Source of the DNA: Planctomycetaceae bacterium
GTDB lineage: Bacteria > Planctomycetota > Planctomycetia > Pirellulales > Pirellulaceae
NCBI GenBank assembly: GCA_005778405.1
Contig: SXOA01000180.1
Coordinates: 1 to 64,000, forward strand
Direction of reading: 5' to 3'
Length of the DNA: 64,000 nucleotides
Position 1 is the first letter of the stretch. Every line of letters begins with the position of its first letter. Under the pieces are notes generated by a model. The model ran no database searches. It was given only the letters and a program-made list of their open reading frames with translations, and was not told the DNA's origin. Position numbers and translations under genes: made by a program. Shown here piece after piece: positions 19,200 to 28,100 of the stretch.

Positions 19200-19712
19200 C
19201 TACCGCATCCGCGTGCTCGTCGAGCCACTTGTCGGCTCCGCCACTCGGGGACTGGGTGCAGCGACACTGCCCGCCGTCGCGACCAGAGGCGTCGCCGGCG
19301 GGTCCGTCTTGCGAGCGATTTTGGTCGGCTGTAGCTCTTTGCGTTTTTCTTTGGGCAGGTACTCCCGCTCGACAAGCTCGGGGTCGTACTGCGTCCAGGA
19401 TTCGCGCATGGATTTGGCTTGCACTTTGCGCAGCGTCTCGTTGTCGTGCCAGAGGGCCGTATAACTGCCGTCCTTCCAGTTCCGCTGCGGAAGTTGGGCG
19501 GGATTCTTCACCAGCCGCCAGGCCCGCACCATGTGGCGGCTGTGCCCTTCGGCCCAGTCGTAGAAAATGACCTGGTCGAAGACATGGCGACCTTGGTCGT
19601 CGTAGAAGTGGTTGACCTCGACGAGGTCCACCTGCTCGCTCGCCACATCCTCTCGCGGCGGAGAACCGCAAAGGCAGGCCAACAGGCCGATTGTAGAAAC
19701 AAGGGTAGCCAC
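19200..19712 (-). CDS. Small exported or lipoprotein-like hypothetical protein
   Basis: The protein is 170 residues from a GTG start preceded by a good Shine-Dalgarno sequence (GGAGGTGACCA-GTG). The N-terminus (MATLVSTIGLLACLC) is short and hydrophobic with a lipobox-like LLAC. The middle is aromatic and charged (NHFYDDQGRHVFDQVIFYDW, a beta pattern), followed by KEKRKELQPTK and a low-complexity Ala/Pro/Ser/Thr tail. No domain recognised. It ends 2 bases from the glmS stop on the opposite strand. Confidence 0.65.
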   Translation of the reverse strand: MATLVSTIGLLACLCGSPPREDVASEQVDLVEVNHFYDDQGRHVFDQVIFYDWAEGHSRHMVRAWRLVKNPAQLPQRNWKDGSYTALWHDNETLRKVQAKSMRESWTQYDPELVEREYLPKEKRKELQPTKIARKTDPPATPLVATAGSVAAPSPRVAEPTSGSTSTRMR

Positions 19713-19921
19713 TGGTCACCTCCTTGCGACAAGGACAGGATTAACCGCAGCAAATACCCCAGGGCAAGCGCGTTATCGTCAAATATCGGAAGGTCGCGGG
19801 CCGGTCAAGAGAAGTTATTGCCAGGGGATGAAGAAAAAGCGAAAAAATTGCTTTGGGGCGGGAATGAAGACGATATCGCCCCGTTATGCGCTCGAAGTCG
19901 TGCCACTATTTGGCCAACAAT

Positions 19922-20323
19922 TCATCCACTCCGAGTTTCCTTAAACGGCTCAGCTACAACCTGGTACTCGTCTTCGTATACCACATAGCCAACCCGTTCC
20001 TCGCGAATCAATCGCACTGAATGGCCCAAAGCTTCCGCAATTCTCCGCACAGCTTCCATTCGCGCCAAATGTTCCTTGGCGGTTTCACGAAACCAAGATA
20101 TTCCTTTGGTCTTTCGCCGATAGTAGCCTTTCGACTTCGTGCGGTTGAATCGCCTTGGCTGAGGCAGTCGATCTTCAAACCAGGCCAAGTGCTCTCGAAG
20201 AATCTTCCGATCATCTTCGGGAACATCGATTGAATCACGCAGCTTGTAGGCACAATGGAATAACCCGACGGCAACCCCCGAGTCCGGATCGATTTCTTCG
20301 ACGATAAATCTCAAGAACGTCAC
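19922..20323 (-). CDS. Conserved-looking hypothetical protein
   Basis: The protein is 133 residues from a GTG start (MTFLRFIVEEIDPDSG). The sequence has a beta-rich N-terminus, LREHLAWFEDRLPQP, a basic central segment (RTKSKGYYRRKTKGISWF), a helix, and the end GYVVYEDEYQVVAEPF. This layout recurs in short bacterial hypothetical proteins, but I know no function. Possibly part of the same accessory patch as the adjacent VapBC pair. Confidence 0.6.
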   Translation of the reverse strand: MTFLRFIVEEIDPDSGVAVGLFHCAYKLRDSIDVPEDDRKILREHLAWFEDRLPQPRRFNRTKSKGYYRRKTKGISWFRETAKEHLARMEAVRRIAEALGHSVRLIREERVGYVVYEDEYQVVAEPFKETRSG

Positions 20324-20353
20324 TCGCTATTCCGCGTTGCGGCAGATTGTTCA

Positions 20354-20761
20354 TCAATTCTGCCAGTCCTCAATCACGAGGCCGGAAATCCGGCTGAACT
20401 CGGACGTATTGTTTGTAACCAAGGTGCAGCCCTTCGCTAATGCAATCGCGGCGATCAGCATGTCATTGCTGCCGATGACTAGTCCCTGCGCGGTTAAGTC
20501 CGCACGAATCCGGCCGTATCGTTCTGCAGCGGCGTCATCGAAGGGCAACGAAACGAATTGCTGCCGCAATTGCTCGACGCGCAGGCCAGTATTGGCTCGC
20601 TGGGCCGGATCGGACCGCTGAACACCGAACAATAGTTCCGCCACTACCACCGAACATAATACGATGTCGGTCTGAGTTTGAGCCTGCATCCGAGCGACAA
20701 CTTGCGGTTGATTCTGCCGTAGCCAGCCAATACAAGTGTTCGTGTCGAGCAGATAGGTCAC
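20354..20761 (-). CDS. vapC: VapC-type PIN-domain toxin (ribonuclease)
   Basis: The protein is 135 residues, the usual size for VapC/FitB. PIN acidic residues are visible: LLDTNTCI near the start, VVVAELLFG, GSNDMLIAAIA and NNTSEF near the end. PIN toxins are Mg2+-dependent RNases. The GTG start overlaps the TGA of the upstream antitoxin gene (GTGA), which is classic toxin-antitoxin coupling. The substrate RNA is unknown. Confidence 0.9.
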   Translation of the reverse strand: MTYLLDTNTCIGWLRQNQPQVVARMQAQTQTDIVLCSVVVAELLFGVQRSDPAQRANTGLRVEQLRQQFVSLPFDDAAAERYGRIRADLTAQGLVIGSNDMLIAAIALAKGCTLVTNNTSEFSRISGLVIEDWQN

Positions 20762-20994
20762 GACAGCGGCTCCCGCGCTTCAAGGGACAATTGCGGTGGC
20801 CGCTCGAAGGTCGGATCGGTGATGCTCCCCGCCATCGACCGGACAAATACACCCCACTCCGCTCGCGTCATCGTCTTGCGCCCCGCTTCAATCACCACGC
20901 GCACAGGTTGATTCGCATTCTCGATGCCAATCGGTACATCTAGATGCAAAGTGCCATCGGGACCGACAACAGAGTCAACGACGATATTACTCAT
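20758..20994 (-). CDS. vapB: Probable antitoxin of the PIN toxin
   Basis: The protein is 78 residues with the start at the ATG at 20994 (MSNIVVDSVVGPDGTLHLDVP); the longer ORF upstream lacks a convincing start. The N-terminal half has a beta-strand pattern like DUF104 or AbrB-type antitoxins, and the C-terminal half (DPTFERPPQLSLEAREP) is likely the toxin-neutralising tail. It overlaps vapC by 4 bases. Assignment as antitoxin rests mainly on context. Confidence 0.75.
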   Translation of the reverse strand: MSNIVVDSVVGPDGTLHLDVPIGIENANQPVRVVIEAGRKTMTRAEWGVFVRSMAGSITDPTFERPPQLSLEAREPLS

Positions 20995-21165
20995 GAGGTT
21001 TCTCCTCTTCCGGACATGATTCCTCAAATGCGGGTGAAACCTCGACAACGGATTTGCCCGCCTGTATTGTACTTCGCGCTAGAGCATGGAGTCGATGGCG
21101 GCCGGTCAGCATCAGTGTCATACGACGAATTCCCTCAAAATACTGGTTAGTTGATTTGGCAATAG

Positions 21166-21903
21166 TCAGGGAGAAGGAGTCCTCAGCAGGTGCCAGCGGA
21201 CATGCACGACCAGCGGCGTCCAGAGGCCCGTGGGAACGCCGGCTCGATACAGGCCCCGACCCGTCCACTGGTTGCAGGTGTTGAACAGGTGATAGCGTCC
21301 GCAGGCGAGATAGAACCGGTCATAGTCGCTGTAAGAAACTTCCGTGGCCAGCACCGCTGCACCGCTGGCGTCCTGCTCCCGGATGGTGCTTTGCACAAAG
21401 GCCGCTAGCTCCTGGTACTGGTGCCTGGTCAGCAGCACTTCATTCATCGCGGGTCCGGGAGCGACATCTCCCAAGTATTCGACGTGGAGCACCGACTCGC
21501 TGGGTGTGAACAACGTCCTCAGGAGCATGCTGATTCTCAGGTCGGCCCAAGTCTTCGTTTCCACAAAAAAGCCGCGGCTGCCCCAGCCGACCGCGACAAA
21601 CTTCGCGCCGCGGAGCGGGGCGCGAAAATGGTGCGGTGGAAACATCCCGCTCCAATCGACGCCGGATTCCGCGGAGGAAATCGGCATCACGAAGTCGGTA
21701 TGGATATCGCTGGAACGGATGAAAATCCGCACCCGGTCGTCCTCGTGCGGCACTTGATAGCCGCGGTTCACCGGAATGAACCCCAGCAGAAGGAAACAGC
21801 CGTACGTCAGCCAGAAGAGTGCGAAGCCGCACAATCCCCGCCACAGCCAGCGGCGCAACCGGGACCACAGATTCGGCTGGGACTTTTTGGCGATTACAGG
21901 CAT
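21166..21903 (-). CDS. TIGR02117/DUF2459 family protein
   Basis: The protein is 245 residues. A basic N-terminus precedes one membrane segment (residues about 22-44, GLCGFALFWLTYGCFLLLGF). The mature part has the family pattern: HTDFVMPI, VGWGSRGFFVETKTW, MLLRTLFTP, LHVEYLGD, and a C-terminal CNQWTGRGLYRAG. DUF2459 proteins are often located near polyhydroxyalkanoate genes in other bacteria, but none is near here. Function unknown; probably periplasmic and anchored. Confidence 0.85.
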   Translation of the reverse strand: MPVIAKKSQPNLWSRLRRWLWRGLCGFALFWLTYGCFLLLGFIPVNRGYQVPHEDDRVRIFIRSSDIHTDFVMPISSAESGVDWSGMFPPHHFRAPLRGAKFVAVGWGSRGFFVETKTWADLRISMLLRTLFTPSESVLHVEYLGDVAPGPAMNEVLLTRHQYQELAAFVQSTIREQDASGAAVLATEVSYSDYDRFYLACGRYHLFNTCNQWTGRGLYRAGVPTGLWTPLVVHVRWHLLRTPSP

Positions 21904-22081
21904 GGCGAATCTCCCCGAAGACTGAGTCGTCCGCCCGGGGGTTTATTCCAAGATCTCGAACTTTGGGTCGCGATAGTTTTCCCGCCTTAGCCGGTATGGT
22001 AAAACAGCAGGAACCGGAGAACTCCATCTCCCCCATGAACCTTGAATCTCGAACCTCGACCTCTCTCCCTAGGACCACCCC

Positions 22082-23491
22082 ATGACCAAGCGCCTCACCA
22101 CCTCCACGGATAGCACCCGCCGCGACTTTCTGCAGACCACCGGCGCTGTCGTCGCCGCTTCCGCCTTTGCCGGCATGCACGTGCCGCATGTCCATGCCTG
22201 GGAAAGTAGCCTGATCAACGTCGCCCTCATCGGTTGCGGCGGACGCGGAACCGGGGCCGCCAACGACTGCCTCAACGTGAAGAATGGGCCGATCAAGCTG
22301 GTGGCGATGGCCGATGTCTTCAAGAGCCGGCTCGACATCAGTTACAAGAGCATCCAGGGGCGATTCCCCGAAACGGCGACGGTTCCCGAGGACCGCCGCT
22401 TCATCGGCTTCGACGCCTACAAGCAGGCCATCGACTGCCTGAAGCCCGGTGACATCGCCATCATGGCCACGCCGCCGGCGTTCCGCTGGGTGCAGTTCAC
22501 CTACGCCATTGAGAAAGGAATCAACGTCTTCATGGAGAAGCCGATCACGGTGGACGGCCCAAGTACGCGGCGGATGCTCAAGCTGGGAGAGGAATCGGTC
22601 AAGAAGGGAATGAAGGTCGGCGTCGGCCTGATGTGCCGCCACTGCGACGCCCGCAAGGAATTGCTGGCCCGCATTAACTCCGGCGAGCTCGGCCAGATTC
22701 TGGCCCTCCGCGCCTACCGCATGCATGGCCCCGTCGGCTCCGCGTTCAGCCCTCGCAGGCCGGAAGGCATCAGCGAGCTGATGTGGCAGATCCAGCGATT
22801 CCACAGCTTCCTCTGGGCCAGCGGCGGCTGCTTCAGCGACTTCTATATCCACAACATCGACGAGTGCTGCTGGATGAAAGGCTCCTGGCCGGTGCAGGCC
22901 CAGGCCAGCGGCGGGCGGCATTTCCGCGGCGACAACGTCGACCAGAACTTTGACAACTACTCCGTCGAGTACACCTTCGACGACGGGGCCAAGATGTTCC
23001 TCTACGGCCGCACCATGCCCGGCGTCCACGACCAGTTCGCCAGCTACGCCCACGGCAGCAAGGGACTCGGCGTCATCAGCGACGCCGGCCACAGCCCCGC
23101 CAAGTGCCGCATTTACAAGGGACAGAAAATGGACAAGGCCGATCTGGCCTGGACCTGCACCACGCCCGAGCCGAATCCCTACCAGCTCGAATGGAACCAC
23201 CTGATCGAGGCCATCCGCACCGACAAGCCCTACAACGAAGTCAAGCGCGGAGCCGAAGCGAGCCTCGTTACCGCCATGGGCCGCATGGCCGCCCACACCG
23301 GCCAGATCATCACGTTCGACGACATGCTGAATTGCCAACATGAATTCGCCCCCAATGCCGACAAGCTCGTCGTCGACGGCCCCGCCCCGATCCAAGCCGA
23401 CGCCGACGGAAAATACCCCGTCCCGCAGCCGGGAATCACGGTGGAGACGGAATACGCGGTGCCGAAGAAAAAGGAGAATCCTGCCGGCTAG
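22082..23491 (+). CDS. Gfo/Idh/MocA family oxidoreductase with TAT signal
   Basis: The protein is 469 residues. The N-terminus has a twin-arginine signal (STRRDFLQTTGAVVAASAFAG). The Rossmann NAD(P)-binding domain begins NVALIGCGGRGTG, followed by FMEKPITVDGPSTRRM, the conserved EKP lysine motif. The C-terminal domain carries a likely substrate His/Asp segment (DFYIHNIDECCWMKGSW). It is probably a periplasmic dehydrogenase acting on a sugar or sugar derivative. Such exported MocA-like enzymes are abundant in planctomycetes. It converges on the selenoprotein gene. Confidence 0.92.
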   Translation: MTKRLTTSTDSTRRDFLQTTGAVVAASAFAGMHVPHVHAWESSLINVALIGCGGRGTGAANDCLNVKNGPIKLVAMADVFKSRLDISYKSIQGRFPETATVPEDRRFIGFDAYKQAIDCLKPGDIAIMATPPAFRWVQFTYAIEKGINVFMEKPITVDGPSTRRMLKLGEESVKKGMKVGVGLMCRHCDARKELLARINSGELGQILALRAYRMHGPVGSAFSPRRPEGISELMWQIQRFHSFLWASGGCFSDFYIHNIDECCWMKGSWPVQAQASGGRHFRGDNVDQNFDNYSVEYTFDDGAKMFLYGRTMPGVHDQFASYAHGSKGLGVISDAGHSPAKCRIYKGQKMDKADLAWTCTTPEPNPYQLEWNHLIEAIRTDKPYNEVKRGAEASLVTAMGRMAAHTGQIITFDDMLNCQHEFAPNADKLVVDGPAPIQADADGKYPVPQPGITVETEYAVPKKKENPAG

Positions 23492-23514
23492 TTGACGCTT
23501 CCGGGAGGGAACAC

Positions 23515-24582
23515 TTACTTCGCCTGCTCTCCCCCCACGTTCTCCTTCAACCACTCCTCCACTTCCTCCGGTTTGAAACCGCTCGGGCCGGGGGTGCCTT
23601 GATAGGCGATGCGGCCGTCGGTGGTGACGACGTACATCCGGTCGGGCCAGCCGGCGTAGGCGGTGTTGACGGCATTGTTTTCACCGTCGAGGACGGTGGG
23701 GACGCTGAGCTTGAGCGTGGCCAGGCAGACTTCGGCATGTTCGGCGCGGGCGAAGAGGTCGTCGGTCTGCTCGATTTTTTCCAGCACTTCCTTGCCGTCC
23801 TTCATGGTCAACAGGACGGAATCGGGATGGGCCTCGCGGATGTAGACCAATAGGAACTCAGCCCGATCTTTGTACGCCAGGTACAGCTTTTCCAGGTCGC
23901 CAGACTGGCGACGGAACGGCGGTCACGTGTAGCTGGCGAAAATCAAAACGACCGGTTTCTTGTCTCGAAGTGCGGTTAGTGAAATGGCTCCTTTACCGCT
24001 GATCCGCGGCAGCAAGAAATCGGGGGCGACGTCGCCGACTTTCAGCTTGTCGCTAATCCGCTCCCCTTTGGCGGCGGGCGTGATGATTTCGCCCGGTTTG
24101 CCGCCGTTTCGACCGCCACCGGCGAGACGCGACAGCACGGCCAACTCAGCGTGGTCCAGCTTGCCGTCCTCATTTTTGTCGAGCTTCCCCAGTCGCTCCG
24201 TTACAGCAGCTATCTCGTCGGCAGAAAGCTCGCCGTCGCCGCTCGAATCGAGATAGCGGAGCAGCGGATCTCTGTCGGGACCAGGACCGCCCGCCGCGGG
24301 CGGAGTATTGCGCGAGAGATTTGCCATTCGTCGCAATTCATCGAGCGAGACTCTGCCGTCCCCGTTAGCGTCCATCTGTGGAAAACGATCCAGCATCCGC
24401 TGCGGAAGTTCAGCTCTCTCCAAAAGCTTATCGCCATTCTGGTCGTACTCAGAAAGAATCTGAGCAGGCTGGCCTCGCTGGGCAGGCCGCCTTTTGGCCG
24501 CGGGCTCCTCCTCTGCCGCCAAAACCAGACCCGCACAGGCGAGCAGGGTACCACCCAGCGCGAAGGCGGGTTTCCAGCTCAT
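23515..24582 (-). CDS. EF-hand / iodothyronine-deiodinase-like selenoprotein (in-frame TGA = Sec)
   Basis: The ORF track splits this gene in two (23923-24699 and 23515-23850), but both are in the same frame, separated only by the TGA at 23925-23923. Starting at the ATG at 24582 (MSWKPAFALGG) gives 355 residues with Sec at 220. A signal peptide spans about 1-22. Four EF-hand loops follow at about 47-58, 71-82, 112-123 and 135-146 (for example DANGDGRVSLDE). The thioredoxin-fold domain begins GDVAPDFLLPRI. The active site reads FASYT-U-PPFRRQ, the deiodinase motif, followed by VYIREAH and WPDRMYVVTTDGRIAYQG, both matching deiodinase segments. Likely an exported selenium-dependent redox or dehalogenation enzyme. 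Enzymatic substrate is unknown. A nonsense mutation is the alternative, but coding similarity continues to the end and a SECIS-like hairpin follows the TGA. Confidence 0.9.
23890..23916 (-). promoter_or_regulatory. Candidate bacterial SECIS element
   Basis: In the mRNA, 17 bases after the UGA, a stem-loop reads GUCGCCA-GUC-UGGCGAC. It is a perfect 7-bp stem with a 3-base loop beginning with G, the feature SelB recognises in bacterial SECIS elements. The stem can be extended by UUCC/GGAA with a two-base bulge. The hairpin is inside the coding sequence, as in bacteria. The position relative to UGA is in the expected range. Confidence 0.75.
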
Positions 24583-24611
24583 GAATCGTTCTCCGATCAG
24601 GCAAGCATTGG

Positions 24612-25622
24612 CTAATTCCCTGCCCCAGTGTTGACCTGGTTGTCTTGCCGATGCCCCATTCTGTTGAAAGTGTTCCGATCGATGCTGAACGGGATCCACT
24701 TCACCGAGTCGTCGGCAAAACAGATATTCATGCCATTGGGATGCGCCGAGCCGAAGTGGTAGCCGATGTCCCCCACGAGGCCCGTGTTCTGGTCGGCCTG
24801 GGATCGGACGTCCGGCCCCAGCGGTGCCGACGTGAGCCGGAGAGTGTCCGGATCCCAGCCATCGGTCCAGCCGCGATCATCATGCCAGGCACCGCTTAGG
24901 TACTGGTTGGGCATCAGGCGTTTTTCGCCCAGCATCATCGTGGTGCTGGTGCCATCGGAAATTGCTCCCAAATTCAACGGCGGATCGGAGCCGACGGCGC
25001 TCTGCGTGCGCCAATCCCAATTCGTACGGACGATCACTCCAAAATAACTCTGGTTCTTGGAGGTTGCGATGTCGTGGGCGTTGCTTCCCTTGAAAAAGGA
25101 ATTGAACTGGAGCGAAGAGGTATTGTCGAGCCGAAGGTTGTTGGACGGAGTCGAAGCGGCATAGTCCATCAGGATGCGGTCTTGCTGTTTGACATTGCGC
25201 CGGCGGGAGGGGCAAAAATACCCACTCATCTCGGCCTGTTCCAGATTCATTTGCCGTTGCAAATTGTTCGCCGCTTGATGATCGTGTAGGTTGTTCGCTT
25301 CCAGGTAGGGCAAGACTTGAAAGGCCCAGCCGAGCCCCTGCTTTTCCGGGCCGAAAGCCTCGCCGTAAGGAGTGATGTAGTTGTAAATCAAAGGCCACGG
25401 CATATCTCCGCCCGTGGGAAGCACGCGGACCGTGTCGTGATGGGTATGGATGGCGATGCCAATCTGCCGCAGATTATTGGAACACTGCATGCGCCGAGCG
25501 GCTTCGCGGGCGAACTGCACCGCGGGCAGTAGCAGGGCCACGAGCACGCCAATGATGGCGATCACCACAAGCAATTCGACAAGCGTAAACGCTCGCCGAA
25601 TTCGAACTGAAGATGGTTTCAT
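24612..25622 (-). CDS. DUF1559 protein with type IV pilin-like N-terminus
   Basis: The start at 25622 ([20 protein letters not shown]) places a prepilin cleavage motif directly at the N-terminus, giving 336 residues. The hydrophobic helix ([15 protein letters not shown]) is followed by [17 protein letters not shown], the diagnostic DUF1559 sequence. The C-terminal half shows [15 protein letters not shown] and a closing [22 protein letters not shown], both family hallmarks. These are secreted pseudopilin-like proteins expanded in planctomycetes. It lies downstream of a lipoprotein gene on the same strand. Upstream ATGs would break the prepilin leader. Confidence 0.93.
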   Translation of the reverse strand: MKPSSVRIRRAFTLVELLVVIAIIGVLVALLLPAVQFAREAARRMQCSNNLRQIGIAIHTHHDTVRVLPTGGDMPWPLIYNYITPYGEAFGPEKQGLGWAFQVLPYLEANNLHDHQAANNLQRQMNLEQAEMSGYFCPSRRRNVKQQDRILMDYAASTPSNNLRLDNTSSLQFNSFFKGSNAHDIATSKNQSYFGVIVRTNWDWRTQSAVGSDPPLNLGAISDGTSTTMMLGEKRLMPNQYLSGAWHDDRGWTDGWDPDTLRLTSAPLGPDVRSQADQNTGLVGDIGYHFGSAHPNGMNICFADDSVKWIPFSIDRNTFNRMGHRQDNQVNTGAGN

Positions 25623-25758
25623 ATCAATCACCCGTTGGAAATACATGGCCCCGACCGCTTGATGGCAGCCCAGGGAGCCAGTGCATTGTTTCAAAAAACT
25701 TCGCTCAAAGGAGGCAACCTCGGTAACTAGACGGCAAATACCGGGTCTGGCACTTTCG

Positions 25759-26205
25759 CTAGTTAGAAGGACTGGGAACCATTTTTTGGAATCTGACTGC
25801 ATCCACTTCCTCGACAGCCCCCATGCTGCTGGCGACAAATCGCTTTCCGTTCAATCCGTCCTGCTCGTAAGCCACCACAGGAGCGCCCGCCGGTCCCTCG
25901 CCAGAGGTTGGCCCATATATGACGATGTAAGGTTTCTTGTCCCGACTGGAAATAAACAGCGCATCGATGTCGGCGACCTTGTGAATTCCCAGCAACTCTT
26001 CCGCATTCGCCGGCTCTTTGAGATAGGCCTTGAACTCGGCCTCATTCTGAGGCGGCCGTCCTTGATGCTGCGGGACAAACCGGCCGTAGAAAATGGCTAG
26101 CGGCTTGAGCCCCGATTCTTCCTGCGCGCGATGAGTCTCACTCTTCGGGCCGCACCCGAACAAGGTCAAGGCAATTCCAAGAATCAATAAGTATTGCGTG
26201 CGCAT
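25759..26205 (-). CDS. Small lipoprotein of unknown function
   Basis: The protein is 148 residues with a lipoprotein signal ([18 protein letters not shown], acylated Cys at 18). The mature part has [26 protein letters not shown] and [21 protein letters not shown], a pattern commonly seen in planctomycete lipoproteins next to DUF1559 genes. It is probably cotranscribed with the DUF1559 gene (about 136 bases apart). No catalytic function can be proposed. Confidence 0.75.
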   Translation of the reverse strand: MRTQYLLILGIALTLFGCGPKSETHRAQEESGLKPLAIFYGRFVPQHQGRPPQNEAEFKAYLKEPANAEELLGIHKVADIDALFISSRDKKPYIVIYGPTSGEGPAGAPVVAYEQDGLNGKRFVASSMGAVEEVDAVRFQKMVPSPSN

Positions 26206-26491
26206 AGCGCCTTCCCATGCGAGACTCCCCCCATCAAGTTTCGCTTTGGACTGAGTTAACAGCCCAAGACTCAGAATACCCCACCGACGGGGAAAAGAAC
26301 AGACTTTGAACCTCCTGTTTTCCGATTTGTTCCGCTACTATTTGGTTATCTTCAGCCCTATTTCGTCCACTTCACCCATCGGACTAGGGAAAAAACTGTC
26401 TTTGCCGCCGCAAGATCGGCTGGCGTGAGTTCAGAATGGACACTTTTGGTGGTCCTTGGCTTGGATTTTCCTCCAGCTCGCCGTCTCTCCT

Positions 26492-27925
26492 TTACGTGAC
26501 CAGCTTCTCCATCACATGCGCGTCATAAACATCCGTCAGCCGCTCGTCCCGGCCGTGCAGGTGGTAGTTGACCCGCTTGTGGTCCAGGCCCAGTAAGTGC
26601 AGAACGGTGGCGTGGAGGTCGGCGACCATCGTCCGGTTTTCGGTAGCGTGGTAGCCGAGCTCGTCGGTGGAGCCGTAGGCTTGGCCGCCGCGAATGCCGC
26701 CGCCGGCGAGCCAAACGCTGAAGCCCTGTTTGTGATGGTCGCGCCCTTCGCCGGACTGACTGACCGGGGTGCGGCCAAACTCGCCTCCCCACATCAGCAG
26801 CGTGCTGCCCAAGAGGCCGCGGCGCTTCAGATCCATGAGCAGAGCGGCGGTCGGCTGGTCGGTCTGCTCGCAGCAGCTTTTGGTGCCGGCAGCGTTGGCG
26901 TTGTGGGTGTCCCAGATTTGCCCTTCCACGAAAATCTGCACGAAACGGACCCCCCGCTCAATCAGCCGGCGGGCGATCAGGCAGCGGCGGCCGTAGCTGT
27001 CGGTCTTGGGCTGACCGATGCCGTACATGGCGAGCGTGGCGGGGCTTTCCTCGGCGAGATTCAGTGCCGCACCGGTCGAGAGCTGCATCCGCCCCGCCAT
27101 CTCGTAGCTGGCGATGCGGGCGGCGAGGTCGGGGGCGAACGTGGGGTGCTCCGCCTTGTGCTGCTCGTTGAGGGACGCCAGCAAATCGCGACGGAGCTTT
27201 TGCGTCCCGTCGCTGACCGCCGTGGTTGGTTGCAAGTAAAGGACCGGCGTGCCGGTGTGACGGAAGTGGACCCCTTGATACTGCGGCGGCAGAAAACCGT
27301 TGGACCAGTTGCGGCTGCCGTCGGTGGGGAGGGACGAGTCGTTCCGCAGGACGACGTAGGCGGGCAGGTTCTGATTCTCGCTGCCGAGTGCGTAATTTAC
27401 CCAGGCCCCGAGGGTCGGCCGGCCGGAGACAATCCGCCCGGTATGCATCATCCAGAGGGCCTGCTCGTGGTTGTTGTGTTCGGTGTGCATCGAGCGAATC
27501 ACCGCGATGTCGTCCGCACACTTCGCCGTATGCGGCAGCAGCTCCGAATACTCCACACCGCACTGCCCCGCTTTCTCAAACTTGTACGGCGTCCCCAGCA
27601 GGTTGCCGTGTGCGGTCAGCTTCACCAGGTCGGTGAAATACTCCGGCATCTTCTGGCCATTCCGCTTATTCAACTCCGGCTTAGGATCGAGCAAGTCCAT
27701 ATGGCTCGGTCCCCCATGCTGAAAGAGCTGAATCACCGCATTGGCTTTGGGAGCGAAATGGGGCTGCGGCGTCGTCTCGCTCTCGCCTGCCGATTCAGCC
27801 TTAGCCGCTTCCTGGGCCAGCAATGCCCCGAGCGCCACCCCCGCAAAGCCGGCCGCTGACCGCGTGAGCAATTCGCGGCGAGAGATCAGGTCCAGAAGTT
27901 GGCGGGATTGTGGAGAAATAGTCAT
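26492..27925 (-). CDS. DUF1501 family protein (TAT-exported, sulfatase-like fold)
   Basis: The protein is 477 residues. The N-terminus holds ISRRELLTRSAAGFAGVALGA, a twin-arginine-like signal. Family motifs are FQHGGPSHMDLLDPKPELN, AVIRSMHTEHNNHEQA, ENQNLPAYVVL, LIARRLIERGVRFVQI, and WGGEFGRTPVSQSGEGRDHH. The metal-ligand-rich layout is alkaline-phosphatase-like. DUF1501 genes usually sit downstream of DUF1549/DUF1553 cytochromes; here there is none upstream. Enzymatic activity is not established. Confidence 0.93.
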   Translation of the reverse strand: MTISPQSRQLLDLISRRELLTRSAAGFAGVALGALLAQEAAKAESAGESETTPQPHFAPKANAVIQLFQHGGPSHMDLLDPKPELNKRNGQKMPEYFTDLVKLTAHGNLLGTPYKFEKAGQCGVEYSELLPHTAKCADDIAVIRSMHTEHNNHEQALWMMHTGRIVSGRPTLGAWVNYALGSENQNLPAYVVLRNDSSLPTDGSRNWSNGFLPPQYQGVHFRHTGTPVLYLQPTTAVSDGTQKLRRDLLASLNEQHKAEHPTFAPDLAARIASYEMAGRMQLSTGAALNLAEESPATLAMYGIGQPKTDSYGRRCLIARRLIERGVRFVQIFVEGQIWDTHNANAAGTKSCCEQTDQPTAALLMDLKRRGLLGSTLLMWGGEFGRTPVSQSGEGRDHHKQGFSVWLAGGGIRGGQAYGSTDELGYHATENRTMVADLHATVLHLLGLDHKRVNYHLHGRDERLTDVYDAHVMEKLVT

Positions 27926-28100
27926 CGCAAAAATATCGGGAAGAGGGGAGTTATCTGCTTCTGATTATAAACGCGGTCGCTGCCGCATGCCTACTTGTAT
28001 GCCAAAAGTCCGCTCCGCGCGAACCTGTTTTTGCGTTTATCCCTCTTTCGCTCGACCGCCTCGGGGATTCATATCCTCTTTCGTCGGATAAGATTGGCCC

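Noticed and set aside
21440-23554. A 704-residue minus-strand ORF
   Set aside because: It is antisense to the Gfo/Idh/MocA gene and its neighbour, with no recognisable domain.
23515-23850. A stand-alone small thioredoxin-like gene starting with TTG (ORF track)
   Set aside because: It is in the same frame as the upstream EF-hand ORF and lacks the N-terminal half of its fold; the two are one gene recoded at TGA.
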